Positions 23,521 to 31,717 of a stretch of 34,822 bases of DNA are shown here, piece after piece. The notes under the pieces were generated by a model that was not told the DNA's origin, did not search any database, and saw nothing but the letters and a program-made list of their open reading frames with translations. The DNA comes from a virus: positions 1-34,822 of IMG/VR virus record IMGVR_UViG_3300048672_000287; one strand, written 5' to 3'. Position 1 is the stretch's first letter; each line of letters begins with the position of its first letter. A program made the translations under genes and the position numbers.

Positions 23521-25856
23521 TACACTTTCGTTTTTGGTTTAATACTCTCAAGTTTCTCATTATGTCTCGTAGCTTCTTCTTCCTTAGCCATATTACTACG
23601 TTTTGTCTCATCAAGTTTAGATCTCTCAATGGCTATCTTATTCTCATGTTCCTGAACCTTAAGCATCAACTCCTGTTCAGAACCCTTTGCCTCATTCTGC
23701 AACACAGCAATCTGCCATTGCATATCTACCTTATATTTCTCCATCTCCCTATCAAGTTCTTTCTGCTGAGCCTCATTCTGCATTATCTTATCTTGGAGAG
23801 CAAGTTTCTTCTCTTCCATAGCATTAGCGCTTTCAGCTTGTAGATCTTCAGCTTCTTCAAGTATCCTTGTCATCTCAGCAATACTCTCAGACTTAATAGC
23901 ATTAACTAATACAGATGCAGAAGAACCATTCTGTACCATTGACTGAGCTAGTGTCTCAATAGTATTACGTATCTTCATATCATCCTGTGTAGAACTAACA
24001 AAGATATCAAAGTCAGTATATACAAGATCATCACCATTAAAGTCAAGCATCACCCTAGACATATCATCTAGAACAAACTCAGCCTTAATATTCTTGCCTT
24101 TATATATCTGCTTAGCTATATCTATACATGCTTGTAATACCCTACGTTTAGTCTCCTCATGTATAACAAACCATCTCTCTGTTATATGTGAAGACTGAGT
24201 AACAGCTCTTTCTATCCCACCTTTAGTTTCTCTATTATCTACCTGTCCTTCTCTCTGTTTCGTTACGCCAGCTATAGTACCCAACTGAGTCTCTATATAC
24301 TGTAACATCGCAATGTTCTGTTGTATGTAGTTTCCTACTTCTGGGTTAATAGCCTTAACAGTAGTATTATTACTACCAGCTAACTTGCCTTGAGCAGCAC
24401 CTTTCTTACCTTCATTCCATGGATCAGTAACCATGTATCCAAGGATATGCATATAATACATCCACTTATCAAGATCCCAATCATCAGGTATCTTAGATGT
24501 ATCTATCTCTATTATTGGGCCACCTATCCTAGCACATAACAACTCAAGTCTGCGCATATACACGTTATACGCGAACTGGAATGGTCTCATCCTACTCATC
24601 ATAGAGATACCACAGTCAGTTCCTATATAGCCAAGATCGCACTTAGACTTATTATTAATATATCTACGCTGATATTTACGTGGGCCATACTTAACGTATA
24701 TCCTTCCAGCAAGTTTAACACCTTCATATGCTTCATTTATCCATCTCCATTTAATAGTCTCACCATCCTCAGGATTAATCTTATAGTTCTCTGATACCCA
24801 TTTTACCTGTTCATCACCATATTCATCAAAGTAAGTAACCTTACCAACCTTACGTCTACCTCTCCAACGCGTACGTACAGTACGTATATTACCCTTATCA
24901 TCAAATGGACCTACATAACCATAGTTAGACATCTCATTGTCTACCTCTAATAGTCTAGGATCATCATCAGAAAGGTTAACTGGGAAGTATAATCTAGGGT
25001 TAACATAGTTATAGTTAAGAACACCTTCGTCTCTTTTTACACCTATACCGCCCTCTAAGTACTTAATATCATCATCACTAAGGTAATCATAGAACTCATC
25101 TATAATCTTACCAACTGGTTGATAATGTATCTGTATGATTATATCAGCATCTTCTATCTTAAAATCATTAGTATAACCTAAAGTATGTATCTGCCTAGGG
25201 TCGCATTTCTCAACAATGACATCATTATTAACTTCATCTACTCTGTATATCTCTCTACTAGTGACAAGATGGTCAATCATACCATCATTAAACTTTTTCT
25301 TGAGTACTTGTTCCTTATAGATATAACTAAGTAATCTAGACGCTGTAAGCTCATTGGAATCTTTCCAGTTATATTTGAGATACTTACCAAGTTTAGATAT
25401 CTTCTTCTTAGCCTCTTCTTCACTATAGTTAGGATTCGTCAATTCTTGTTCAACAAGTTGCATAAGAATCTCCTGTTGCTGATCTTGTTTAGCTGATACT
25501 GCAGACTCATTAGTACTACGTATCATCCAAGAATCCCTTCTCATAAACTCTTCTCCAACAAGTAAATCTATCTTAGGGGCACAAATAGGATAATTTCTAG
25601 TCTCTGATGGGAATGTTATTCCATCAAGATCCATAGGGTTAAACATCTTCTCCATATCATCAGGAACAGCTATTCCTTTGTATACGTTAAGATTAGATTC
25701 TATATCTATTTGCTTAGTCCTACTAAGGCCACTACGATAATATAACATTGTCTCACAAGCATCTATACACTTCTTGTAAAACAAATCATCTTTATCTTTT
25801 GTAGGGACTTTCTGTTGAGGAAAGAATATTTGATTATATGCGCCAATTATATCCAT
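23520..25856 (-). CDS. Portal protein, 778 residues
   Basis: It follows the large terminase and has the length and texture of large Bacteroidota phage portals. Residues 85-115 (FPSETRNYPICAPKIDLLVGEEFMRR) are a typical portal opening where a stem helix and crown begin. A central WINEAYEGVKLAGRIYVKYGP (about 366-386) and a conserved YIETQLGTIAGVTKQREGQVDNRETKGGIERAVTQSSHITERW (about 519-561) match portal core segments. The C-terminal 130 residues are a long charged coiled coil, likely the barrel region. A dodecameric ring at one capsid vertex is expected. Driven by promoter 25872-25902. Confidence 0.85.
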   Translation of the reverse strand: MDIIGAYNQIFFPQQKVPTKDKDDLFYKKCIDACETMLYYRSGLSRTKQIDIESNLNVYKGIAVPDDMEKMFNPMDLDGITFPSETRNYPICAPKIDLLVGEEFMRRDSWMIRSTNESAVSAKQDQQQEILMQLVEQELTNPNYSEEEAKKKISKLGKYLKYNWKDSNELTASRLLSYIYKEQVLKKKFNDGMIDHLVTSREIYRVDEVNNDVIVEKCDPRQIHTLGYTNDFKIEDADIIIQIHYQPVGKIIDEFYDYLSDDDIKYLEGGIGVKRDEGVLNYNYVNPRLYFPVNLSDDDPRLLEVDNEMSNYGYVGPFDDKGNIRTVRTRWRGRRKVGKVTYFDEYGDEQVKWVSENYKINPEDGETIKWRWINEAYEGVKLAGRIYVKYGPRKYQRRYINNKSKCDLGYIGTDCGISMMSRMRPFQFAYNVYMRRLELLCARIGGPIIEIDTSKIPDDWDLDKWMYYMHILGYMVTDPWNEGKKGAAQGKLAGSNNTTVKAINPEVGNYIQQNIAMLQYIETQLGTIAGVTKQREGQVDNRETKGGIERAVTQSSHITERWFVIHEETKRRVLQACIDIAKQIYKGKNIKAEFVLDDMSRVMLDFNGDDLVYTDFDIFVSSTQDDMKIRNTIETLAQSMVQNGSSASVLVNAIKSESIAEMTRILEEAEDLQAESANAMEEKKLALQDKIMQNEAQQKELDREMEKYKVDMQWQIAVLQNEAKGSEQELMLKVQEHENKIAIERSKLDETKRSNMAKEEEATRHNEKLESIKPKTKV

Positions 25857-25871
25857 AGTAAAAATTTTCTA

Positions 25872-25902
25872 CAAAAGTAATCAATATAAGTGTGATAACA
25901 AA
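25872..25902 (-). promoter_or_regulatory. Bacteroidota-type promoter for the portal gene
   Basis: Minus-strand TTTG (25899-25902), 19 nt, TACTTTTG (25872-25879), 16 nt before the portal ATG. The rest of the 117-nt gap shows no clear terminator for the terminase gene. Confidence 0.68.
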
Positions 25903-25973
25903 ATAATCGTTGAAATTTCTACAATCTTTATAATCTTAATAGTATGCATATCTAATATAAAAAAATATCTATT

Positions 25974-28178
25974 CTATTTTTTAAAGCTCATGGAACTCTG
26001 AAATGGCGTTAATTTCTTTGTCTTATACGCCTTATCCCAGAAAGAGTTCTGTGTAACAACTTGTACTTTCTTATTAAAAGCATTCTTAGAAAGGTTTATT
26101 CTATCTTCCCTCAATATCATTAAAAGGATCATAGATGAAACCCTATCCACATTTATCTCGCTATTGTATGCTAACATCTCTTGAAGCAATGCTGGTGACT
26201 TAATTGTACTTAGATTCCTAATATAATTAGATTCATCCTCGGCATCCATATCTCCTTGATCGTATGCCCTAGAGTTAATATACGTAAGCAATAGATCTAA
26301 CCCCCAGTTTATCACTAATGTAGTAGAACTTGTACCTTTAGTCTGATTACCAATACTTGCTATGTTCTTCGTTAACCCTTTTTCAGTCAATATCTCAGGT
26401 TGATCACACAATAAATGCAGAGAAGTATGCTTCTTCATATGAGGATAGAAACCTTTTAGGTTCCTTTCATAGTTGCATATAGCATTATAAAATATCAAAC
26501 AACGTCTCCATTGCTCATAAAAGTCTTCTGTAAGTTTTGTCCTGCCTGTATATTCGCATACTAACCTATCTGTCCATGAGTCAAGTATGAATCCTGATAA
26601 GAGTGAATGATCAACATCATCACCACCATCATTATCCACAGGGTCAAGAGATGCAAGATAACGTCCAAAGGTAGGTTTCATGGAAGAATCCATCTTTGGT
26701 AACTCCCATATCTCTATTGCAGTATCAAGAACATCACCTCTTCTATGAGGAAAATCTCTTAAGACAGGTTTCTCTGATATATTCCAATCTACCTTACCAT
26801 CTTTTATATAAAACTCTACCTTCCAACTAGCGTCTAATATGCGCTTATTATTCTCTATAGAAGCTAATCGCTCTCTAAGGTCATCAATAGGAAAGAAATT
26901 ACCTTCTACCGTAAGGAATATATCTGATGGTTTAAGAGGCTTGTTGATAATCTCAGCCATATACCTACGTCTATTACCAGACTTCTTGGCCTTATCTATC
27001 TCCTCATCTATATATAACTTAGCATTTACCTCATCAGTGACCCTATCAGGGCCTTTCTTAAACTTATTAATTGTATATGTACCAGGGATAAAATATCCTA
27101 TCTTACCCTTATTTTCCCATATATCATCAAATGACAAACAGTTAAACTCCTCGGGATTATAAAATATCTCCTTGGTATAAGTAACAGCTCCATGCGTGCT
27201 AAGACCTCCTGTACCTAATCCATATATAACTAGATTCTTATAATCAGATGAGGCCTGTGTAGACTCTAATGCTCCCCACACCTCTATTATATTATTTAAG
27301 AAACCAACCTCTTCTAAGAACGCCCTATTAGGACGTGTACCGTTGGCAGCCAAGGGATCGTCCATAAATGTTCTATGGTTGATAACTGACCCTACAGCAG
27401 ACGTAAGTGTCTTCCCAGAAGCTAATGATCCTGTAAATGTAGTGAATAATGGCGATGGATATACTTCACTATTTATTATCTGTCTATCAGGAAGATGTTC
27501 TATAGCTATCTTTACCTTCTTTAATAGGTCATCACTATACTTACTTTCTACAGCGCCAACAACAGTATCAGACGTTAATGGCGTACCACTCTTCTTACTC
27601 TCAAGATATAATTCATAGTTATACGCGCCATCAAATAAGAAGTTATGTAATATAAGAGAAGAGGCCCAGTATGATTTTCCACCACCACGAGCCTCAAGAT
27701 CTATCACGTTCTTAGCCTGATTATTATATAATGGCCTACCCATATCCATAGGATGTATCTTACGTAGATACTCTCTTGCTGGTATATATATCCTAGTCTT
27801 TGCTTCTTCTTCCGTTATCCATCCAAATTTTAATGCTTTATCTTTCTCTGGCCCAAAGCGCCTATCACAGGTAAATACCTTATCATCTGAGAAACCAGAG
27901 AATCCTAGCGCCTCCTCATATATATATGCCCTATCCCATTCTATGTCACGTAACCAAGGTCTTCCTATACGCCTAGAACCAGAACCCTCTTCCTCGAATC
28001 GTATTGTATGGAAGTTAGAATAGTAATATAATGGCCCTGGCATCCACTTACCACCCGACCATAATCCTTCTATACATGCAGTTTTTTGCCTTCTCCAGAA
28101 CGATGTTCTATCATAATGTTGAGATATAGCATGAAACTTAGGTATCTCAGGAAGTAAAAAGTTACTATTATTTATCAT
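25974..28178 (-). CDS. terL: Terminase large subunit, 734 residues
   Basis: The ATPase shows a Walker A variant EARGGGKS (162-169), Walker B with catalytic Glu (RAFLEEVG, 285-292) and a coupling motif GLGTGG (321-326). The nuclease begins with ASLDPVDNDGG (509-519), where Asp512 is the likely first metal ligand, and Asp591 (LLCDQPEILTE region) is a candidate second. The N-terminal region (WMPGPLYYYSNF, 45-56) is typical of large Bacteroidota phage terminases. It pumps DNA into the prohead through the portal and cuts it. The start overlaps the upstream gene stop (ATGA), arguing for coupled translation. Confidence 0.92.
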   Translation of the reverse strand: MINNSNFLLPEIPKFHAISQHYDRTSFWRRQKTACIEGLWSGGKWMPGPLYYYSNFHTIRFEEEGSGSRRIGRPWLRDIEWDRAYIYEEALGFSGFSDDKVFTCDRRFGPEKDKALKFGWITEEEAKTRIYIPAREYLRKIHPMDMGRPLYNNQAKNVIDLEARGGGKSYWASSLILHNFLFDGAYNYELYLESKKSGTPLTSDTVVGAVESKYSDDLLKKVKIAIEHLPDRQIINSEVYPSPLFTTFTGSLASGKTLTSAVGSVINHRTFMDDPLAANGTRPNRAFLEEVGFLNNIIEVWGALESTQASSDYKNLVIYGLGTGGLSTHGAVTYTKEIFYNPEEFNCLSFDDIWENKGKIGYFIPGTYTINKFKKGPDRVTDEVNAKLYIDEEIDKAKKSGNRRRYMAEIINKPLKPSDIFLTVEGNFFPIDDLRERLASIENNKRILDASWKVEFYIKDGKVDWNISEKPVLRDFPHRRGDVLDTAIEIWELPKMDSSMKPTFGRYLASLDPVDNDGGDDVDHSLLSGFILDSWTDRLVCEYTGRTKLTEDFYEQWRRCLIFYNAICNYERNLKGFYPHMKKHTSLHLLCDQPEILTEKGLTKNIASIGNQTKGTSSTTLVINWGLDLLLTYINSRAYDQGDMDAEDESNYIRNLSTIKSPALLQEMLAYNSEINVDRVSSMILLMILREDRINLSKNAFNKKVQVVTQNSFWDKAYKTKKLTPFQSSMSFKK

Positions 28179-28393
28179 TGTTCCCAGAATATATTAATAT
28201 AGAACTGTGAAGTATTAGTTATAAAGTCCTCAAATAGCTTCTTCACAGCATAATCATAATCACCATCTATTTTCCTTTTAATAAAAAAATTACCAATCTT
28301 CATGGTAATGTGCTCTTCATCCTCCTCAAACTTAATATTTTTATAATCCAAAGCAACCGACTTAATAAAACTATTCACTTTATCTTTATCCAT
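28175..28393 (-). CDS. Small hypothetical protein, 72 residues
   Basis: A charged, mixed alpha/beta protein (IKSVALDYKNIKFEEDEEHITMKIGNFFIKRK). I recognise no family. It overlaps the membrane peptide upstream by one base (TAATG) and the terminase downstream by four (ATGA), so its expression is tied to packaging genes. Confidence 0.6.
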   Translation of the reverse strand: MDKDKVNSFIKSVALDYKNIKFEEDEEHITMKIGNFFIKRKIDGDYDYAVKKLFEDFITNTSQFYINIFWEQ

Positions 28394-28503
28394 TATTTAA
28401 ATATTTCATACATTAAAAGTAAAATTGATAATGTAAATAAAGTAGCTATAAAAACTACAAATCCCCACCTCCATATATCATACCATCTATATTTCATTTG
28501 CAT
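28393..28503 (-). CDS. Single-helix membrane peptide, 36 residues
   Basis: After a Trp/Tyr/Arg-rich start (MQMKYRWYDIWRW) comes one hydrophobic helix (about 14-32, GFVVFIATLFTLSILLLM). The ATG at 28503, or a second at 28497, lies within the end of the 193-residue gene, and the stop shares a base with the next ATG. Both junctions argue for a real gene. A role in membrane or lysis control is possible but not shown. Confidence 0.6.
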   Translation of the reverse strand: MQMKYRWYDIWRWGFVVFIATLFTLSILLLMYEIFK

Positions 28504-29068
28504 CATTTAATGATATAACCTTATTACCTTTTCCCCTCTTTATCTCATCATCTTCTATCTCTTTCTTTATCTTATAGAAGTCAGAATACATCCTTGGAGT
28601 AGTAGAAAAAGCCTTATCCAACTGTTCAGCCGTGCCCTTAACTGTTATAAACTGTCCTGTACGACTCTTAACATTATCTCCACCTTCATCAGTCATATAC
28701 TTATCAAAGTAGTATTCTTGCTGTTTAAGGTATTTATCCCTCTTAGCCATCAACTCCTCCCACGCGAGTAATGATCGTTCAGCCTGTGTCATGTATGACT
28801 CTTTAAATGACATTATAATAGACTCATAATCATCCCAGTTCAGCTTCTCATTACCAGCAATATCCTTAGCAGCTAATTCCCATCTATTAGGAAGGTTATA
28901 CATAGGTGATTCTTTACGTAAACAGAAAGCTATAGCCCACATGATATTAGAACTCTTCTCATGATTCTTACTCTTATCTTCTCTATAGAAGGAATCAAAG
29001 ACATCTATAGCTCTAAACTCAGGAAGTACCTCCCAGAAGTTATTCCCCTTGAAATACTTACCTATCAT
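28487..29068 (-). CDS. Possible small terminase or packaging partner, 193 residues
   Basis: A helical, charged protein with Trp-rich N-terminus (NNFWEVLPEFRAIDVFDSFYRED, IMWAIAFCLRKESP) and a central coiled-coil candidate (SLLAWEELMAKRDKYLKQQEYYFDKYM, about 99-125). The C-terminal third (EQLDKAFSTTPRMYSDFYKIKKEIEDDE) could be an oligomerisation segment. Position shortly before the large terminase and helical build would suit a small subunit. I see no clear helix-turn-helix, so this is a weak functional call. The winged-helix protein at 29629-30009 is the rival candidate. Confidence 0.55.
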   Translation of the reverse strand: MIGKYFKGNNFWEVLPEFRAIDVFDSFYREDKSKNHEKSSNIMWAIAFCLRKESPMYNLPNRWELAAKDIAGNEKLNWDDYESIIMSFKESYMTQAERSLLAWEELMAKRDKYLKQQEYYFDKYMTDEGGDNVKSRTGQFITVKGTAEQLDKAFSTTPRMYSDFYKIKKEIEDDEIKRGKGNKVISLNDANEI

Positions 29069-29211
29069 ATAGTTCTTACTTTACTTACTTGTTCTACTGG
29101 CGTATAAATTATTGTCCTTCTAAAAGGATAATATGTGCCTTCGTGAGGCACAATCTCATACTCAGTCTTAACAATAATATCCCACATATCATTATGTGCT
29201 AACCGTATCAT
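29065..29211 (-). CDS. Small hypothetical protein, 48 residues
   Basis: The ATG at 29211 lies within the end of the 91-residue gene, and the TGA overlaps the next ATG (ATGA). The product has a beta-rich texture (MWDIIVKTEYEIVPHEGTYYPFRRTIIYTP). It fills what would otherwise be a 123-nt gap in a region where every other gene overlaps the next. It has no recognisable family. Confidence 0.6.
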   Translation of the reverse strand: MIRLAHNDMWDIIVKTEYEIVPHEGTYYPFRRTIIYTPVEQVSKVRTI

Positions 29212-29467
29212 CTTTATCATTTTTGGCATCCTCTATCTCTGTTAGTTTGTTAATATGTTTCTCATTGGATATAAACGATCCAAGGTACTTAAGTAATACA
29301 TTCTCATAAGTATTGTAGTCGCGCCTATTACCCTTAGCCATCTGATTAGCTACGAACTCAAACTGCTGAAAATACACATCCTCAACAAGCCTGTATTCGT
29401 ATCCCTGATCACTAGCTATCTTATGTAACAGATCCTTAATTTCTTTCGGGACAACTCTTGTATACAT
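29192..29467 (-). CDS. Conserved-looking phage protein, 91 residues
   Basis: Helical, with VYFQQFEFVANQMAKGNRRDYNTYENVLLKYLGSFISNEKHINKL (about 27-71). This phrase is familiar from a small protein frequent near terminase genes of Bacteroidota phages, but has no known role. It overlaps the preceding acidic protein by 32 nt and the next small gene by 20 nt. Confidence 0.62.
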   Translation of the reverse strand: MYTRVVPKEIKDLLHKIASDQGYEYRLVEDVYFQQFEFVANQMAKGNRRDYNTYENVLLKYLGSFISNEKHINKLTEIEDAKNDKDDTVST

Positions 29468-29648
29468 TCCTTACGTAGTTATAGATCTCTTCTATATCAA
29501 ATATAATATCTTCTATATTACCTCCAGCATCCATTATCTGAAGGACTACTCTCTTCTGCTCCACGTCAGGAGGTAACTCAAACTGTTTTAATGTATCATC
29601 CAGTTCATCTGAATAATCATCATTCTCGTCATTGAATATCGTCTTCAT
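29436..29648 (-). CDS. Small acidic protein, 70 residues
   Basis: The ATG at 29648 gives a product with a strongly acidic N-terminus (NDENDDYSDELDD) and a helical end (DIIFDIEEIYNYVRNVYKS). A longer frame would start with GTG deep inside the previous gene, so I prefer 29648. It might interact with nucleic-acid-binding proteins or mimic DNA charge, but nothing specific is visible. Confidence 0.58.
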   Translation of the reverse strand: MKTIFNDENDDYSDELDDTLKQFELPPDVEQKRVVLQIMDAGGNIEDIIFDIEEIYNYVRNVYKSCPERN

Positions 29649-30009
29649 GTATCTCAAAATTAAAATTAACAGAATATTTATCACCAACCATTATCTGTAG
29701 AAACTTAGGAAGCCTACCATCTTTGGTAAGCAACCCAGCCTTTCTCACTAATGATATATTGTTATTAAAGATATCTTCACTCATATCTATACTTTGTTGC
29801 ATGTCCCTTTTAGTAGAGGTATCATTGATAACCCTCCATCTAATATCTTCTTGTATGTCTCTGTATTTATAGTTATAATACATCAACACAGCAAGAACAT
29901 CTAGTTCTCTATTACGCAAGGCATCTAGTGGAGGAAAACTCCTTATTATCTCTAATATCTGCCTATATGCCTTTTGTTGTGTTGTTTTTATATTAAGCTT
30001 CATCTCCAT
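29629..30009 (-). CDS. Winged-helix-type DNA-binding protein, 126 residues
   Basis: Residues 30-105 read as a helix-turn-helix with wing: LRNRELDVLAVLMYYNYKY (31-49), then MSEDIFNNNISLVRKAGLLTKDGRLPKFL (75-105), where NNNISLVRKAGLL is the recognition helix and turn into a strand. Proteins of this pattern occur just before terminase genes in large Bacteroidota phages. A regulator or the DNA-recognising small terminase are the two options. It overlaps both neighbouring genes. Confidence 0.62.
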   Translation of the reverse strand: MEMKLNIKTTQQKAYRQILEIIRSFPPLDALRNRELDVLAVLMYYNYKYRDIQEDIRWRVINDTSTKRDMQQSIDMSEDIFNNNISLVRKAGLLTKDGRLPKFLQIMVGDKYSVNFNFEIHEDDIQ

Positions 30010-30193
30010 TTATTTTGTCCGTAAACTCCATTATAAAGGCTCTCTCATCAGAGTTAAACATATTCCTGAACCCTTTCTTAGTAGCTTCTTCCCTACATTT
30101 CTTTAGAATATTGTAGAATAGTTCTATCGCATCATCTCCATTGTTAGTTATTTTGAAGGTAATGCTATCCTCACTAAATAGTTCTATTTGCAT
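29993..30193 (-). CDS. Small hypothetical protein, 66 residues
   Basis: The first ATG is at 30193; a longer frame would use TTG at 30202. The product is charged and helical (DDAIELFYNILKKCREEATKKGFRNMFNSDERAFIMEF). It has overlaps of 10 and 17 nt with its neighbours. No family recognised. Confidence 0.55.
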   Translation of the reverse strand: MQIELFSEDSITFKITNNGDDAIELFYNILKKCREEATKKGFRNMFNSDERAFIMEFTDKINGDEA

Positions 30194-30414
30194 AACTTCC
30201 AAAATAGATCTAGTTGTATGTCAGTAAGATTCTCCACTGTGTTGTTTTCCAATGTCAAGTCCAATGGGGATTCTAAGATAAACTCAAAGTCCTGAACCTT
30301 CTCCCTCCATTCAAGAATATCCCCATCAGACGTAACATATTTTCCTCCATCAACAAACGAACCCGATTCCCTTAAAGGAACACTGCCAAACTCATATACC
30401 TTGTACTTATTCAT
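30184..30414 (-). CDS. Small hypothetical protein, 76 residues
   Basis: Starts at ATG 30414 (MNKYKVYEFGSVPLRES), 11 nt after the upstream stop; a longer GTG frame would overlap that gene. Contains a short strand-rich segment (VDGGKYVTSDGDILEWREKVQDFEF) and a helical end. Function unknown. Confidence 0.55.
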   Translation of the reverse strand: MNKYKVYEFGSVPLRESGSFVDGGKYVTSDGDILEWREKVQDFEFILESPLDLTLENNTVENLTDIQLDLFWKLCK

Positions 30415-30425
30415 CTTGTATGTTT

Positions 30426-30626
30426 TTAATTCTCCCACTCTATATTTCCATTATCTCTAGATGGATTTAGTAACGCGAACTCTTCTCCTGTGTCTGTCCG
30501 TATAGTTGCTATCTCATCTACTTTCTCTAATCTAAATAACGTTTCCCCTGGCCTTGTGGTGTCAAACACCACTTCTAACTCTGGAGGCATCTGTGCAAGT
30601 TTTATTATTAGTTCCGTTACCGTCAT
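30426..30626 (-). CDS. Small hypothetical protein, 66 residues
   Basis: First gene after promoter 30649-30680, with ATG at 30626 (MTVTELIIKLAQMPPELEVVFD). The phrase ELIxxLxxxPPxxEVxF is a common start of small phage proteins in several lineages, and the ending is strand-rich (EIATIRTDTGEEFALLNP). The longer TTG frame would overlap the promoter. Role unknown. Confidence 0.65.
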   Translation of the reverse strand: MTVTELIIKLAQMPPELEVVFDTTRPGETLFRLEKVDEIATIRTDTGEEFALLNPSRDNGNIEWEN

Positions 30627-30648
30627 GTAATATGTTTTAAATTCAATA

Positions 30649-30680
30649 CAAAGATAAGTATAATTTATCAATTATCCAAA
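30649..30680 (-). promoter_or_regulatory. Bacteroidota-type promoter for the pre-terminase small-gene string
   Basis: Minus-strand TTTG (30677-30680), 20 nt, TATCTTTG (30649-30656), 23 nt before the ATG at 30626. It lies directly after a terminator. Confidence 0.78.
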
Positions 30681-30693
30681 TATTTAAGCAATT

Positions 30694-30733
30694 ATTTTTT
30701 AAAAAAAGAAACCCTAAGCTTTTGACTTAGGGT
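30694..30733 (-). terminator. Rho-independent terminator after the Hsp20 gene
   Basis: ACCCTAAG (30726-30733 on the minus strand) pairs with CTTAGGGT (30711-30718) around a seven-base loop, followed by TTC and seven T. It is 23 nt past the Hsp20 stop and closes the chaperone transcript. Confidence 0.85.
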
Positions 30734-30755
30734 AACTATTGACAACCAACGGGGA

Positions 30756-31088
30756 CTACTCGAGAGATATTCTATACTCTGAATTTTCTTTCTTTTTTAT
30801 ATGTACAGTAAGTATCCCTTCCTTGACTGTAGCATAAGTTTCTTTCTTTGCAATCTCACATGGCAGTACATACGCACAATTAAACTTAGGTGTAAATCGT
30901 GCATCCTTTATAGACTTGATAACTAACCTTCTATTGTTAACTATCCTAATGTCTATGTCCTCTCGCGCTAACCCTGGCACTCCCATTGTAAAGATTATCT
31001 CATCCTCTGTTTCTTGTGCATCATAAGATGTTCCTACGACTCCTAGATTCTTATAAATCTGATATAGTCCATAATCAATTATATTCAT
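30756..31088 (-). CDS. Small heat-shock protein (Hsp20/alpha-crystallin domain), 110 residues
   Basis: The alpha-crystallin fold is clear: residues 20-50 (SYDAQETEDEIIFTMGVPGLAREDIDIRI), a strand (NRRLVIKS), then the signature Ala-x-x-x-x-Gly-x-Leu (ATVKEGILTVHI, about 87-98) and KKK. The N-terminus is short and the C-terminal I-x-I anchor is replaced by YRISLE. Small heat-shock proteins hold unfolding proteins; phage versions are known in cyanophages and T4-like phages. Its partner may be the GroES-like protein coded 43 nt upstream in the same transcript. Confidence 0.85.
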   Translation of the reverse strand: MNIIDYGLYQIYKNLGVVGTSYDAQETEDEIIFTMGVPGLAREDIDIRIVNNRRLVIKSIKDARFTPKFNCAYVLPCEIAKKETYATVKEGILTVHIKKKENSEYRISLE

Positions 31089-31131
31089 AGTTTTAAGTTT
31101 TTTCTAGGAATGTCAAATGGTATACCAGACC

Positions 31132-31464
31132 TTATACGTTAACCTTATCTGTTATTTTATCAGGATTGATGAAGTTATCAGGACGTACTGCTGCCAATAT
31201 GGCACCTCTACTGACAAACACCATCGTCACCTCTTCACCTTTTACGTTCTTCATAGGATAGCCAGTCATCTGACCACCTACCTTTATTATTATATCCTCA
31301 GGAGATATATCCTTTACATTAGCACCAACAGTCACTACCTTTATATAAGAGTCTTCATCCTTCGTACCATCAGGTGTAAGTATGAACCTCTTAGGTTTAA
31401 TCAACTCGCCAAGTATTGTTTCTGGCGTTAAAATTGTTTCTTTTAAGTCTTTTATCTTCTCCAT
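31132..31464 (-). CDS. GroES/gp31-like co-chaperonin candidate, 110 residues
   Basis: Residues 20-100 follow GroES order: KPKRFILTPD (strand like KPLxDRVLV), a variable mobile-loop region (DGTKDEDSYI), VVTVGANVKDISPEDIIIKVGG (matching the VvavG...vk.GD pattern), then a dome region and VFVSRGAILAAVRPD at the end. Length equals that of T4 gp31 (111 residues). Phage co-chaperonins work with host GroEL to fold the capsid protein. I chose the ATG at 31464, 1 nt after the stop of the 22-residue peptide. Call made by pattern, without alignment. Confidence 0.6.
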   Translation of the reverse strand: MEKIKDLKETILTPETILGELIKPKRFILTPDGTKDEDSYIKVVTVGANVKDISPEDIIIKVGGQMTGYPMKNVKGEEVTMVFVSRGAILAAVRPDNFINPDKITDKVNV

Positions 31465-31465
31465 A

Positions 31466-31534
31466 TTACTCACTTTTTATTGCCCACCATAAAATTACTC
31501 CTACTAAAATAATTGCTCCAACTACTATCCACAT
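31466..31534 (-). CDS. Single-helix membrane peptide, 22 residues
   Basis: The whole peptide is one hydrophobic helix (WIVVGAIILVGVILWWAI) with a KSE tail. The ATG lies 10 nt inside the zinc-ribbon gene end, and the stop is one base before the GroES-like ATG. The position in a string of overlapping genes supports it, but so short a frame could be a leader peptide only. Confidence 0.45.
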   Translation of the reverse strand: MWIVVGAIILVGVILWWAIKSE

Positions 31535-31620
31535 ATCACTAACGTTTTACAGTTTGTACATAATCCATATTCAAATAGTAATACCCTACAGTTAGGGCAC
31601 CTAATCTCGTCCCTGTGCAT
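31525..31620 (-). CDS. Zinc-ribbon microprotein, 31 residues
   Basis: Two CxxC knuckles, CPNC (8-11) and CTNC (23-26), are spaced as in a minimal zinc ribbon, with little else in the peptide. Such proteins bind nucleic acid or protein. The ATG overlaps the previous gene by 20 nt, the stop overlaps the next by 10 nt. Confidence 0.6.
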   Translation of the reverse strand: MHRDEIRCPNCRVLLFEYGLCTNCKTLVICG

Positions 31621-31717
31621 GGTAAGGCTTTTTATAGAGTTTACTACCCTTATTAACTGATGTCTTTGTCTTCGCATGAACACCCTTCCTCTTAATCTTA
31701 AACTTCTCCTTATGCAT
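31601..31717 (-). CDS. Small very basic protein, 38 residues
   Basis: About one residue in three is Lys or Arg (KRKGVHAKTKTSVNKGSKLY). It resembles small basic phage proteins that may bind DNA or RNA; I cannot name a family. The ATG at 31717 overlaps the end of the 71-residue gene. Confidence 0.55.
   Translation of the reverse strand: MHKEKFKIKRKGVHAKTKTSVNKGSKLYKKPYHAQGRD

Noticed and set aside
25903-25973. Terminator after the large terminase
   Set aside because: The gap is AT-rich, but I find no stem followed by a T-run on the minus strand.
29629-30009. Firm annotation as the small terminase
   Set aside because: The winged-helix pattern is good, but regulators share it and the 193-residue protein closer to the large terminase competes. 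Left as DNA-binding protein.
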